A DNA stretch of 64,000 nucleotides from CAVOOW01 sp963697675 (GTDB lineage: Bacteria; Actinomycetota; Actinomycetes; JACCUZ01): assembly GCA_963697675.1 (NCBI GenBank), contig CAVOOW010000007.1:124001-188000 (forward strand). The letters run 5' to 3'. The position numbers and the translations under genes are program-made. How positions within the stretch are numbered: position 1 is the stretch's first letter; each line of letters begins with the position of its first letter. The notes below the pieces were generated by a model that was not told the DNA's origin, searched no databases, and worked only from the letters and a program-made list of their open reading frames with translations. Positions 8,169 to 18,282 of the stretch are shown here, piece by piece.

Positions 8169-10675
8169 GTGCCCGATGCCCCGTCGCCGAGCTCGGTCGA
8201 CCTCGACCGAGCCGACAGCGGTGTGCCCGCGCCCGACGAGGCGGCGGCCGCAATCGCCCCGGGCAGCGACGAGAAAACGGCGGCAACTGGCGTGCCGGCG
8301 GCGCCTTCTGAACCTCCTGCGCAGCGGAGGCCGCGGAGGCTGCCGAGGTGGTCGAGGTTGAGACCGAAGCCCCCGCAGTCAGCCATCCTGGTGCCTCGGC
8401 GTCCCGCCGGATGCGCGCGCGGCTGGTGCGCCTCGGAGCTCAGCGCAGCAACGCCAACCCCGTGCTCGAGCCCCTGTTCCGCATCGTGCGCACCACCCAC
8501 CCGAAGGCCGACCTGAGGCTGATCGAGCGGGCCTACGACGTCGCCGAGAGCCACCACCGCGGCCAGCTGCGCAAGAGCGGCGACCCGTTCATCACCCACC
8601 CGCTCGCCGTCACCACGATCCTCGCGGAGCTGGGGATGACGCCCCCGACGATCTGCGCCGCGCTGCTGCACGACACCATCGAGGACACGGCGTACACGCT
8701 CAAGCAGCTGCGCGCGGAGTTCGGCGACGAGATCGCCGAGCTGGTCGACGGGGTCACCAAGCTGGACAAGGTGAAGTACGGAGAGTCCGCCCAGGCGGAG
8801 ACCGTGCGCAAGATGGTTGTCGCGATGGCCCGTGACATCCGGGTGCTCGTCATCAAGCTCGCCGACCGGCTGCACAACATGCGCACGATCCGCTACATCA
8901 GCCAGGAGAAGCAGGAGCAGAAGGCACGCGAGTGCCTCGAGATCTTCGCGCCGTTGGCGCACCGCCTCGGCATGAACACGATCAAGTGGGAGCTGGAGGA
9001 CCTCAGCTTCGCGACGCTCTATCCCAAGGTCTACGACGAGATCGTGCGGTTGGTCACCGATCGCGCGCCCAGCCGCGACGAATATCTGTCCGGGGTCATC
9101 GACCACGTCTATGGCGACCTGCGCGGTGCGAAGATCCGCGCGTCGGTCACGGGACGCCCGAAGCACTACTACTCGATCTATCAGAAGATGATCGTGCGCG
9201 GACGCGACTTCGCCGACATCTACGACCTGGTCGGCATCCGGGTGCTGGTCGACTCGGTCCGCGACTGTTACGCGGTGCTGGGCAGCATCCATGCGCGGTG
9301 GAACCCGGTGCCGGGGCGGTTCAAGGACTACATCGCGATGCCCAAGTTCAACATGTACCAGTCGCTGCACACGACGGTCATCGGACCCGAGGGCAAGCCG
9401 GTCGAGCTGCAGATCCGTACGTTCGCGATGCACCGCCGCGCGGAGTACGGCGTCGCAGCGCACTGGAAGTACAAGGAGGACGGCGACGCCGGCGGTGGCT
9501 CGGACGGCGGGGCGACCAAGACCGATCGCGGCGACGAGCAGAGCGCGAACGACATGGCGTGGCTGCGCCAGCTGCTCGACTGGCAGCGCGAGACCGAGGA
9601 CCCCGGCGAGTTCCTCGAGAGCCTGCGCTTCGACCTCAAGTCCGCCGAGGTCTATGTCTTCACGCCCAAGGGCGATGTCATCGCCCTTCCGGCGGCCGCC
9701 ACGCCGATCGACTTCGCCTACGCGGTGCACACCGAGGTCGGGCACCGCACCATCGGAGCCCGGGTCAACGGCCGCCTGGTGCCGCTGGAGAGCACGCTGG
9801 ACAACGGTGACCTGGTCGAGGTGTTCACCTCGAAGGCAGCAGGTGCCGCGCCCAGCCGCGACTGGCTGACCTTCGTCAAGAGCCCCCGCGCGCGCAACAA
9901 GATCCGCGCCTGGTTCTCCAAGGAGCGTCGCGAGGAGGCCATCGAGCACGGCCGCGACGCGATCGCCAAGCAGATGCGCAAGCAGAACCTGCCGATCCAG
10001 CGGCTGCTGACCCCCGAGTCGCTGACGACGCTGGCCCACGAGCTGCGCTATCCCGACATCTCCGCGCTCTACGCCGCGATCGGCGAGAGTCATGTCTCGG
10101 CGCAGTCGGTCGTCGGACGTCTCGTCGAGTCGCTGGGCGGCGAGGAGGGCGCCACCGAGGACATCGCAGAGGTCACGACACCGGGCAGCACCAACCGGCG
10201 GTCCCGTACGGCCACCGATCCCGGCGTCGTCGTCAAGGGCGCCTCCGACATCTGGGTCAAGCTGGCCCGCTGCTGCACTCCGGTGCCCGGCGACGGCATC
10301 GTGGGCTTCGTCACGCGCGGCAGCGGCGTGTCGGTGCACCGCACCGACTGCGTCAACTCGATCGCCGCGCTGGGCACCGAGCCGGAACGTGAGGTCGAGG
10401 TCGAGTGGGCCCCCTCGGCGTCGTCGGTCTTCCTCGTCGCGATCCAGGTCGAGGCGCTCGACCGGTCGCGGCTTCTGTCCGACGTCACCCGGGTGCTCTC
10501 GGACCAGCACGTCAACATCCTGTCGGCCTCGGTCACCACGACCCGCGACCGCGTCGCCATCTCGCGCTTCACCTTCGAGATGGGCGACCCGAAGCATCTG
10601 GGCCACGTGCTCAAGGCCGTCCGCAGCGTCGACGGAGTCTTCGACGTCTACCGCATCACCAGCGGCAACTCCTAA
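8169..10675 (+). CDS. rel: Rel, bifunctional (p)ppGpp synthetase/hydrolase (frame break near N terminus)
   Basis: Makes and degrades the stringent-response alarmone. Domains in order: an Ala/Glu-rich N-terminal extension, HD hydrolase (THPLAVTTILAEL, LLHDTIEDT intact, so hydrolase-competent), synthetase (GRPKHYYSIYQKM, YDLVGIRVLV), TGS (AEVYVFTPKGDVIALP), zinc-finger-like CCTPVPGDGIVGF and the C-terminal ACT domain. GTG at 8169 opens a typical acidic N terminus, but near base 8320 one base appears to be missing; restoring it gives an Ala/Glu run that continues into the main frame and a protein of about 835 residues. Without this, GTG at 8348 would give 775 residues. The start choice is therefore uncertain, the function is not. 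Confidence 0.93.
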
Positions 10676-10687
10676 CCGGCAGTTTCC

Positions 10688-10779
10688 GGAATCGACCACG
10701 TTCAGCAGGTGTACGGACGGTTCGCAAGGCCTGCACGCCTTGCGAACCGTCCGCCAGCCTGCTGAACGTGGTCGATTCC
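10688..10779. repeat. 92-bp near-perfect palindrome between convergent rel and iolR-like gene
   Basis: Outer arms 10688-10709 and 10758-10779 are a perfect 22-base inverted repeat (GGAATCGACCACGTTCAGCA begins the left arm). Inner arms 10715-10730 and 10737-10752 are a perfect 16-base inverted repeat (GGACGGTTCGCAAGGC). A 5x5 internal loop separates them and the terminal loop is CTGCAC. It sits between two convergent genes, so it may act as a bidirectional terminator, but it lacks T tracts and is far longer than needed. Confidence 0.9.
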
Positions 10780-10798
10780 CGGCGGAGGGCGGACGGGG

Positions 10799-11545
10799 TC
10801 AGCGGCCGACGACGGTTGTCTGGAAGGTGTAGGTCTCCGCGCGGTAGACGTGGCGGCCCAGCTCGACAGGAGCGCCCGTGTCGTCGTACGTGATCCGCTC
10901 CATGGTGAGCAGCGGCGCCCCCCGCTTGGCGCCCAGCAGACGTGCCTGAGCGGGAGACGCTGCGATGGCGCCGATCCGTTGGTTGGCGATGCGCATGTGT
11001 ACGCCGACTGCGCGCATCAGTTCGTAGAGCCCCCGCTGCGAGAGGGCCTCGCTCGTGATGTCGCTGAAGGCTGACGGCAGCCAGTTGCGCATGAGCGCCA
11101 GTGGCTCGTCGCGGGCGAGGCGCACGCGTTCGATCGCCAGCACCGTCTCGCCGACCGGGACGCCCAAGGCCTGGCCCACCTCGGCGTCCGCAGGCACCAT
11201 GCCGCAGGAGATCACCCGAGTGGAGGGACGCTGGAGGGTCTTGGTGAGGTCGTCGTGCAGGCTGCTCAGCTCGACCGGCCGGTTGAGCTGTCCCTGCACG
11301 ACCTGGGTGCCCACACCGCGTTTGCGCACCAGCAGCCCTTTGGCGACGAGCTCTTCGATCGCCTTGCGCAACGTCGGCCGGGAGAGCCCGAACCGGTCGG
11401 CAAGGTCGATCTCGTTGTCGAGGCGCTGCCCGGGAAGCAGCTCGCCGCGCTCGATGGCGGACTCGATCTGCCGGGCCACCTGGAAGTAGAGAGGGATGGG
11501 GCTCGACCGGTCGAGAACGACGTCGACCGCTGTGACGGTGCTCAT
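10799..11545 (-). CDS. GntR/HutC-type repressor, probable IolR
   Basis: Transcriptional regulator of the HutC subfamily: a GntR winged helix (PIPLYFQVARQIESAI, then LADRFGLSRPTLRKAIEELV, about residues 15-75) followed by a UTRA ligand-binding domain ending TFQTTVVGR. ATG at 11545 gives 248 residues, the normal size; an upstream in-frame extension to 11662 lacks conserved sequence and would cover the operator. It is divergent from the inositol operon, with an inverted operator in between that resembles the C. glutamicum IolR site. That location makes an inositol-responsive repressor the best inference. No strong Shine-Dalgarno is visible. Confidence 0.85.
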   Translation of the reverse strand: MSTVTAVDVVLDRSSPIPLYFQVARQIESAIERGELLPGQRLDNEIDLADRFGLSRPTLRKAIEELVAKGLLVRKRGVGTQVVQGQLNRPVELSSLHDDLTKTLQRPSTRVISCGMVPADAEVGQALGVPVGETVLAIERVRLARDEPLALMRNWLPSAFSDITSEALSQRGLYELMRAVGVHMRIANQRIGAIAASPAQARLLGAKRGAPLLTMERITYDDTGAPVELGRHVYRAETYTFQTTVVGR

Positions 11546-11648
11546 CGGTGGGCAATGCCGCAGGCAGTCATGCGCACTCACCTCGAGGTCAACGGCCGGA
11601 GGCCGGGCAGGTCGATCCATCGCGATTATGGTCGAAGCCCGGCAACTT

Positions 11649-11677
11649 TGTAAAGACATCATTACTAGGTCTTGACA
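11649..11677. promoter_or_regulatory. Inverted operator overlapping a -35 element, iolR-iolG intergenic region
   Basis: TGTAAAGAC (11649-11657) and GTCTTGACA (11669-11677) form an inverted repeat with 8 of 9 positions matching. The right half GGTCTTGACA fits the consensus I recall for the C. glutamicum IolR site (KGWCHTRACA). TTGACA at 11672-11677 would serve as the -35 hexamer for iolG, with a weak -10 candidate about 17 bases on. Repressor binding would block polymerase directly. Confidence 0.65.
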
Positions 11678-11775
11678 GCCGTGGATACGACGACGATGCT
11701 CCCATCGAGCCGCGGTTCCGGCAGCATCGGCAATCGCGAGATCCCGCCCCCCGACCCGTGAGAGGCCCTCGCATC

Positions 11776-12778
11776 ATGCGTATTGGACTGGCCGGCGTCG
11801 GTCGCATCGGCGCCTTCCACGCCGAGACGCTCAAGGACGTCGCCGGTGTCGACAGCCTCGTAATCTCGGACGCAGTGCCGGGTCGAGCCCGCGACATCGC
11901 CGAGGGCCTCGGCGTCGAGAGCGTGGAGTCTCCCGAGGCACTGTTCGGTGCCGGCATCGACGGCCTGGTGATCGCCGCCGCGACCAGCGCGCACGCGGCA
12001 CTCGTCGTCGCCGGTGTCGAGGCGGGGCTGCCCACCTTCTGCGAGAAGCCCGTCGCCGACGACGTCGACGGGACCCTCGCGGTGCTCGCCAAGGTCGACG
12101 GCAGCGACGTGCCCGTGCACATCGGCTTCCAGCGGCGGTTCGACGCCGGGTACGTCGCCGCGCGGGCGGCGGCGGCGGAGGGGTCGCTCGGCTGGATCCA
12201 CACGATGCGCTCGATGCACCCTCGACCCGGCGCCGCCCACTCCTGAGTACATCGCTGCGTCGGGCGGCTTCTTCCGCGACTGCAGCGTGCACGACTTCGA
12301 CAGCATCCGCTGGGTGAGCGGCCAGGAGGTACGAGAGGTTTTCGCACTGGGCGCCAACCGCGGCGAAGACTTCTTCGTGGCGGCCGGCGACATCGACACC
12401 GCGGCAGCCGTGCTGACCCTCGAGGACGGCACCTTTGCCCTGGTGTCGGGGACGCGCTACAACGCTCGCGGCTATGACGTCCGCCTGGAGGTGCTGGGCT
12501 CGCAGGACAGCATCTCCGTCGGCCTCGACGACCGGCTGCCGCTGCGCTCCGCCGAGCCCGGCGTCTCGTTCCCCGCGGGCGTCCCGTACCCCGCCTTCAT
12601 GGAACGGTTCCGAGCCGCCTACGTCGCGGAGCTGACCCACTTCGTCGAGATCGTCGCCGGGCGCAACAAGCCGTCGTGCACGGTGGCTGACGCTCTCGAG
12701 GCGTTCTACATCGCGGAGGCCTGCGAGCTGTCGAGGCTCGAGCACCGCCCGGTCCCGGTCGCTGAGGTCCGCAGGTGA
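11776..12778 (+). CDS. iolG: Inositol 2-dehydrogenase, Gfo/Idh/MocA family (one extra base)
   Basis: NAD-dependent oxidation of myo-inositol to 2-keto-myo-inositol, the first pathway step. The Rossmann motif GVGRIG is at residues 7-12 of MRIGLAGVGRIG, the EKP motif is in FCEKPVADD, and the catalytic region DCSVHDFDSIRW is present. The frame shifts near 12217; removing one C restores MRSMTLDPAPPTPEY and a protein of about 333 residues. The start was chosen because the Rossmann fold begins immediately. The stop overlaps the iolE GTG (GTGA). It is the first gene of the operon, downstream of the operator at 11649-11677. Confidence 0.9.
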
Positions 12779-13656
12779 GCGCACGCCCGGCGCTCGAGGA
12801 CCGCATCGCCGGTGCGCCGATCTCGTGGGGGGTGTGCGAGGTCCCTGGCTGGGGGCACCAGCTCGCGGTTGAGCGTGTCCTCACGGAGATGCGCGCGGTG
12901 GGCCTGTCCGCGACGGAGTTCGGGCCGGACGGCTTCCTGCCCGACGACCCCGCGAGCAAGGCGGCGGTGCTGGCCAAACACGGGCTCGCTGCAGTCGGAG
13001 GGTTCGTGCCGGTGGTGCTGCACGAGGGCGGCCACGACCCACTGGCCGAGGTCGACCGGGCGCTCGACGGCTTGGTCGCGGCAGGTGCAGGCGTGCTCGT
13101 ACTGGCAGCGGCAACCGGTGAATCCGGCTACGACGATCGCTCGACACTCGACGATGTCGCGTGGAAGCGGCTGTTCGACAACCTCGACCGGCTCGTGGAG
13201 CGTGCGTCACAGCGGGGGGTGCAGGCCTGCCTCCACCCGCACGTCGGCACGATCGTTGAGTCGTACGAGGACGTGCGCCGCGTGCTCGACGGCTCGGGTG
13301 TCCCGTTGTGCGTCGACACCGGTCATCTGATGATCGGGGGCACCGACCCGGCAGCGCTGGTCCGCGAGGCCACCGACCGCGTCGTGCACACTCATCTCAA
13401 GGATGTCGACCGGGCCTGGGCGATGCGCGTGCAGCGCGGCGACGTGACCTACACGGCCGCCGTCGTCGGTGGTATGTACCGTCCGCTCGGTCACGGTGAC
13501 GTCGACATCGCCGGCATCGTCGCGACACTCGAGGCCGGCGGCTACGCGGGCTGGTACGTCCTGGAGCAGGACACCGTGCTGACCGGCGACCCGGAGGGTG
13601 AGGGCCCGGTGCAGGACGTCCGGGCCAGCGTTGCCTACCTGCGGGGACTGGCATGA
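12775..13656 (+). CDS. iolE: IolE-like 2-keto-myo-inositol dehydratase
   Basis: Sugar-phosphate isomerase-like TIM-barrel enzyme. The N-terminal GAPISWGVCEVPGWG is the IolE signature. Metal-ligand residues fit CLHPHVGTIVES, VDTGHLMIGG and HTHLKDVD, with the final Glu in VLEQD. Length is 293 residues. It dehydrates the IolG product to the diketo intermediate consumed by IolD. GTG start overlaps the iolG stop, and the stop overlaps the iolC ATG (ATGA), so the operon is tightly coupled. A generic xylose-isomerase-like TIM barrel is the alternative, but the gene context supports IolE. Confidence 0.88.
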   Translation: MSARPALEDRIAGAPISWGVCEVPGWGHQLAVERVLTEMRAVGLSATEFGPDGFLPDDPASKAAVLAKHGLAAVGGFVPVVLHEGGHDPLAEVDRALDGLVAAGAGVLVLAAATGESGYDDRSTLDDVAWKRLFDNLDRLVERASQRGVQACLHPHVGTIVESYEDVRRVLDGSGVPLCVDTGHLMIGGTDPAALVREATDRVVHTHLKDVDRAWAMRVQRGDVTYTAAVVGGMYRPLGHGDVDIAGIVATLEAGGYAGWYVLEQDTVLTGDPEGEGPVQDVRASVAYLRGLA

Positions 13657-14609
13657 CCTACGACGTTCTGACGATCGGTCGGGTCGGGGTCGACCTCTAT
13701 CCGCTGCGGGTCGGTGTGCCCCTCGAAGAGGTGGAGACCTTCGGCAGGTTCCTGGGCGGCAGCGCGACGAACGTCGCCGTCGCGGCGGCCCGCCACGGTC
13801 GGCGTACCGCAGTGATCACCCGCACGGGCGACGACCCGTTCGGCCGCTTCGTGCACGCCGCACTGCGCGACCTGGGTGTCGACGACGCCTTCGTGTCGTC
13901 GGTGGCCGGCCTGCCGACACCTGTCACGTTCTGCGAGATCTTCCCCCCGGACGACTTCCCGCTCTACTTCTACCGGGAGCCCATCGCGCCCGACCTGGTG
14001 ATCGAGATCGGCGAGCTCGACCTGGATGCGATCCGCGCCGCCCGCATCTACTGGTCGACCGTCACCGGTCTCTCGCGGGAGCCCAGCCGTTCGTCGCACC
14101 ACGCGGCCTGGGAGGCACGGGCCCGCGCGCCGCTGACGGTGCTCGACCTCGACTATCGCCCGATGTTCTGGCCGTCGCGCGACGACGCGTCCGAGGCCGT
14201 CGGCAAGGCGCTGGACCACGTCACCGTCGCCGTCGGCAACCTCGAGGAGTGCGCGGTCGCGGTGGGGGAGAGCGACCCCGGGCGGGCGGCCGACGCGCTG
14301 CTCGACCGCGGCGTCGATCTCGCGGTGGTCAAGCAGGGTCCGCGCGGTGTTCTCGGTCGTACGCGCGAGGAGACCGTGCTCGTGCCCCCGACACCGGTCA
14401 CGGTCGTGAACGGCCTCGGGGCCGGTGACGGCTTCGGCGGGGCGCTCTGCCACGGTCTGCTGGAGGGCTGGTCGCTGGAGCGGTGTCTGCGGTTCGCGAA
14501 CGCCGCGGGTGCGATCGTCGCGTCGCGACTCGAGTGCAGCACCGCCATGCCGACGACGGCCGAGGTGGAGGAAGCCCTGGCGTTGGGGGAGGTGCGTGCA
14601 GGTGCCTGA
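13653..14609 (+). CDS. iolC: 5-dehydro-2-deoxygluconokinase, PfkB family
   Basis: Phosphorylates 2-deoxy-5-keto-gluconate in inositol catabolism. The ribokinase/PfkB fold shows GRFLGGSATNVAVAAARHG (about residues 31-49) and the C-terminal signature NGLGAGDGFGGALCHGLL with the catalytic Asp and anion hole. Length is 318 residues. The next gene starts inside its last codons. No frame problems in this gene. Confidence 0.92.
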   Translation: MTYDVLTIGRVGVDLYPLRVGVPLEEVETFGRFLGGSATNVAVAAARHGRRTAVITRTGDDPFGRFVHAALRDLGVDDAFVSSVAGLPTPVTFCEIFPPDDFPLYFYREPIAPDLVIEIGELDLDAIRAARIYWSTVTGLSREPSRSSHHAAWEARARAPLTVLDLDYRPMFWPSRDDASEAVGKALDHVTVAVGNLEECAVAVGESDPGRAADALLDRGVDLAVVKQGPRGVLGRTREETVLVPPTPVTVVNGLGAGDGFGGALCHGLLEGWSLERCLRFANAAGAIVASRLECSTAMPTTAEVEEALALGEVRAGA

Positions 14610-15501
14610 CATCGACTTCGACCGGCTCCGCGAGCTGCGCGCCCACCGGCCGGAGGCTGTCGCCGAGGCGTGCGCGCGGCGGCGGCGCAGGCGCGTGCTC
14701 GACGCGTCGGGTCGCCTCATGCTGGTCGCCGCCGACCACACCGCACGCGGCATGCTCTCGGTGCGCGACCGGCCGATGGCCATGGCTGATCGCTATGACC
14801 TGCTGTCGCGCGTCGTGACGGCGTTGGGCCGGCCGGGTGTCGACGGGGTGCTCGGCACGGCGGACATCCTCGAGGACCTGCTGCTGCTCGGCGCCCTCGA
14901 GGACAAGGTCGTCATCGCATCGATGAACCGCGGTGGTCTCCAGGGCTCCGTCTTCGAGCTCGACGACCGATTCACGGCGTACGACGCCGCAGCTATCGCA
15001 CGTGCCGGGTTCGACGGCGGAAAAACGTTGACCCGCATCGACTTTGACGATGCGGGCACCGTCGCCACCCTGGAGGCCTCGGCCCACGCGATCGATGAGC
15101 TGGCTGCCCGCGGGCTCATCGCGATGGTCGAGCCCTTCGTCTCCCGCCGGGTGGACGGCAGGGTGCGCAACGACCTGTCCACCGAGGCGGTGATCCGGTC
15201 GGTGACGATCTCCGCCGGGCTCGGTGGCACGAGCGCCTACACCTGGCTCAAGCTGCCGGTCGTCGAGGGCATGGCCGAGGTGATGGCCGCGACGACTCTC
15301 CCGACGCTGCTGCTCGGCGGCGATCCCGACGAGTCGCCGGACGAGACCTACGCGACCTGGGAGAAGGCGCTCGCCCTGCCGGGGGTCCGCGGCCTGATCG
15401 TCGGGCGCACGCTGCTCTACCCGCCCGACGACGACGTCGCATCCGCGGTCGACACGGCCACCGCCCTCGTGCGGACGCGGCCGGGGGAGGGCGGCTCATG
15501 A
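14602..15501 (+). CDS. (beta/alpha)8 aldolase of the inositol operon (Cgl0159-like)
   Basis: A DeoC/LacD-type class I aldolase-like barrel of about 299 residues. ADHTARGML near residues 45-53 and WLKLPVVEGMAEV are characteristic of the actinobacterial protein found between iolC and iolB. It probably does the IolJ step, splitting 2-deoxy-5-keto-gluconate 6-phosphate to malonate semialdehyde and dihydroxyacetone phosphate; that role is inferred from position. GTG at 14602 is favoured because GGGGGAGG lies about 9 bases upstream. It overlaps iolC by 8 bases and iolB by 4. Confidence 0.8.
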   Translation: MPDIDFDRLRELRAHRPEAVAEACARRRRRRVLDASGRLMLVAADHTARGMLSVRDRPMAMADRYDLLSRVVTALGRPGVDGVLGTADILEDLLLLGALEDKVVIASMNRGGLQGSVFELDDRFTAYDAAAIARAGFDGGKTLTRIDFDDAGTVATLEASAHAIDELAARGLIAMVEPFVSRRVDGRVRNDLSTEAVIRSVTISAGLGGTSAYTWLKLPVVEGMAEVMAATTLPTLLLGGDPDESPDETYATWEKALALPGVRGLIVGRTLLYPPDDDVASAVDTATALVRTRPGEGGS

Positions 15502-16384
15502 GTGACAACCTGCATCGGTCCGGCCCCGATCTGGGCGACGGTGACTGGGCGGTGTCCATCGACCCCGACGGCGCCGGCTGGAGCTTCAGCGGGCTGCGCG
15601 TCATCGAGTTGGCTGCCGGTGGCTCGGTCGGCTTCGACACAGGCGAGGACGAGGTGATCGTGTTGCCGCTGTCCGGCGCGGCGGTCGTGGAGTGCGAGGG
15701 CGAGAAGGCCGAGCTGCACCGGGCGGACCAGTGTCTTCGCCGGGGTGACCGACTTCGCCTACGCGCCGCGTGATGCGCACGTCGAGCTGACCAGCACGGA
15801 CGGTGGGCGGTTCGCGGTGCCCAGCGCGCGCGCCCGGCGACGGATGCCGTTCCGTCACGTCCCGGCGTCATCGACGCCGGTCGAGCTGCGCGGTGCCGGA
15901 CAGTGCTCGCGGCAGGTCAACAACCTCGCGACCCCCGCCGTGTTCGAGGCTGATCGGCTGATCGTCTGCGAGGTCCTCACACCGGCCGGGAACTGGTCGT
16001 CCTATCCGCCGCACAAGCACGACGAGGACCGCGGTGATGCCGAGGCCGTGCTCGAGGAGATCTACTACTTCGAGGTGGCGGACGGCCCTGCCGGCCCCGG
16101 AGTCGCCTACCAGCGGGTCTATGGCACCGCGGACCGGCCGGTCGACGTACTCGCCGAGGTTCGCAGCGGCGACGTGGTGCTCGTGCCGCACGGCTGGCAC
16201 GGGCCGTCGATGGCGGTGCCGGGCTATGACCTCTACTACCTCAACGTGATGGCTGGACCTGGTGAGCACCGCGCGTGGCTCATCTGCGACGATCCCGCGC
16301 ACGCATGGGTGCGCGGCACCTGGGAGGGGCAGCCCGTCGACCCGAGACTGCCCTTCTACGAATCCGTGTGGGAGGGTGTCGTGA
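15498..16384 (+). CDS. iolB: 5-deoxy-glucuronate isomerase (two extra bases)
   Basis: Cupin enzyme converting 5-deoxy-glucuronate to 2-deoxy-5-keto-gluconate. The C-terminal cupin is clear: SSYPPHKHDED, EEIYYFEV and VLVPHGWHGPSMAVPGYDLYY hold the metal-binding His/Glu residues. The frame breaks near 15720; removing a C gives AELHGRTSVFAGVTDF. No stop is present before iolD as sequenced. Removing one G from the GGG near 16374 gives a C terminus ending in EVS with a stop at 16384 overlapping the iolD GTG (GTGA), like the rest of the operon. I therefore treat the apparent iolB-iolD fusion as a sequence error. Confidence 0.87.
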
Positions 16385-18272
16385 GCACCGTACGGCTCAC
16401 CGTCGGGCAGGCGGTCGTCCGCTTCCTCAGCGCCCAGCGCAGCGAGCGAGACGGTGTCGAGCACCGTCTCGTCGAAGGTGTCTTCGGCATCTTCGGTCAC
16501 GGCAATGTCGCAGGCGTCGGCCAGGCATTGCTCGAGTCGGAGCTGAACGAGCCCGGCACGCTGCCCTATTACCAGGCCCGCAACGAGCAGGGCATGGTTC
16601 ACGCTGCGGCAGGATTCGCCCGGATGCGCAACCGGCTCTCGACGCTCGCGTGCACGGCCTCGGTGGGCCCCGGCTCGACGAACATGGTCACGGGCGCCGC
16701 GCTTGCCACGGTCAACCGGCTGCCCGGTGCTGCTGCTGCCCGGCGACGTCTTCGCGACCCGCGCGGCCTCTCCTGTGCTGCAGGAGCTCGAAGACCCGCG
16801 CACCTACGACGTGTCGGTCAACGATGTGTTCCGCCCGGTGTCGAGGTTCTTCGACCGCATCAACCGGCCCGCGCAGCTGCCCGGCGTCAATGCTCGCAGC
16901 GATGCGTGTCCTCGTCGATCCGGCAGAGACCGGTGCCGTCACCATCGCCCTCCCGCAAGACGTGCAGGCAGAGGCGTACGACTGGCCGGTCGAGCTGTTC
17001 GCACCACCGGGTCTGGCACGTCGCACGGCCGGTGCCTGAGCCTGCCGCGCTCGATCGCGCGGTCGAGGTCATCCGTGGCGCGCAGCGGCCGCTGCTCGTC
17101 GCGGGTGGTGGTCTCATCTACAGCGAGGCGACTGCGGCGCTGGCGGCGCTCGTGGAGGCAACCGGCATCCCCGTCGCGGAGACGCAGGCGGGAAAGGGTT
17201 CGCTGGCGTGGAACCACCCGCTCGCCGTCGGGGCCATCGGTGCCACCGGCACGGCAGCGGCCAACGAGCTCGCCCGCGAGGCCGATGTCGTCATCGGCGT
17301 GGGCACCCGGTGGAGCGACTTCACGACTGCTTCGCGCAGCGCCTTCGCTGCTCCAGGCGTCCGTTTCGTCAACGTCAACGTCGCGGCGTTCGACGCGGCC
17401 AAGCACTCGGGTGTCGCTGTCGTGGCCGACGCGCGCGTCGCGCTCGAGCAGCTCGTGACGGCGCTCGCAGGGCTGGTCGGTCGCCCCGGCCTACCGAGCG
17501 CGCAGCCGCGAACTGGCCGCCGATTGGGACCAGACCGTCGAGCGCGCCTACACGCTGGGGCACGCCCCGCTGCCCGCCCAGTCGGAAGTCATCGGGGTTG
17601 TCAACGATGTCAGCGAGCCCCGCGATGTCGTGGTGTGCGCGGCCGGCTCGATGCCGGGCGACCTCCACAAGCTCTGGCGAACCCGTGACCCGAAGGGCTA
17701 TCACGTCGAGTACGGCTTCTCCTGCATGGGCTACGAGATCGCCGGCGGGCTCGGGGTGAAGATGGCCGCACCGGACCGTGAGGTCTTCGTCATGGTGGGC
17801 GACGGTTCGTACCTGATGATGGCGCAGGAGATCGTCACCGCTGTGCAGGAGGGCATCAAGCTTGTTGTCGTGCTGGTGCAGAACCACGGCTATCGCCTCG
17901 ATCGGCGACCTTTCCGACTCCCTCGGCTCGCAACGCTTCGGCACGCGCTATCGCTATCGCTCCGGCGCGGTCGGGGCTGGCGGGCGGCTGGACGGCGACG
18001 TCCTGCCCACCGATCTGGCCACCAACGCCGAGAGCCTCGGCGCCGACGTCCTGCGCGTGAACACGATCGACGAGCTGCGGTCGGCGCTCGCCAAGGCACG
18101 TGCATCCGATCGCACCACCGTCGTGCACATCGAGACCGATCCGTTGGCTCCCGCCCCGGACAGCCAGAGCTGGTGGGACGTCCCCGTCGCCGAAGTATCG
18201 GCACTGGAAAGCACCAAGGCCGCGCGTGCGACCTATGACAACGCCAAGCGCAGCCAGCGCACCTACCTCTAG
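16381..18272 (+). CDS. iolD: 3D-(3,5/4)-trihydroxycyclohexane-1,2-dione hydrolase (five extra bases)
   Basis: Thiamin-diphosphate-dependent ring-opening hydrolase. Recognisable blocks: VRLTVGQAVVRFLSAQ at the start, FGIFGHGNVAGVGQAL, an ARNEQGMVHAAAGFAR catalytic-Glu region, the middle Rossmann-like domain (PLLVAGGGLIYSEA) and the ThDP-binding GDGSYLMMAQEI with VQNHGY. The frame steps forward five times, near 16724, 16882, 17010, 17486 and 17894; each time removal of one base restores homologous sequence, giving 628 residues. The density of breaks is unlike a decaying gene because every segment between them is perfectly conserved. Confidence 0.88.
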
Positions 18273-18282
18273 AGAAGGAAGC

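Noticed and set aside
8108..10699. An 863-codon open frame on the minus strand opposite rel
   Set aside because: It is a codon-phase shadow of the rel gene in high-GC DNA; its translation is Arg/Asp/Gly/Val-rich with no known motif.
16381..18272. Programmed ribosomal frameshifting in iolD
   Set aside because: Five shifts in one gene, all +1, with no shared slippery sequence or downstream structure; orthologues are single-frame.
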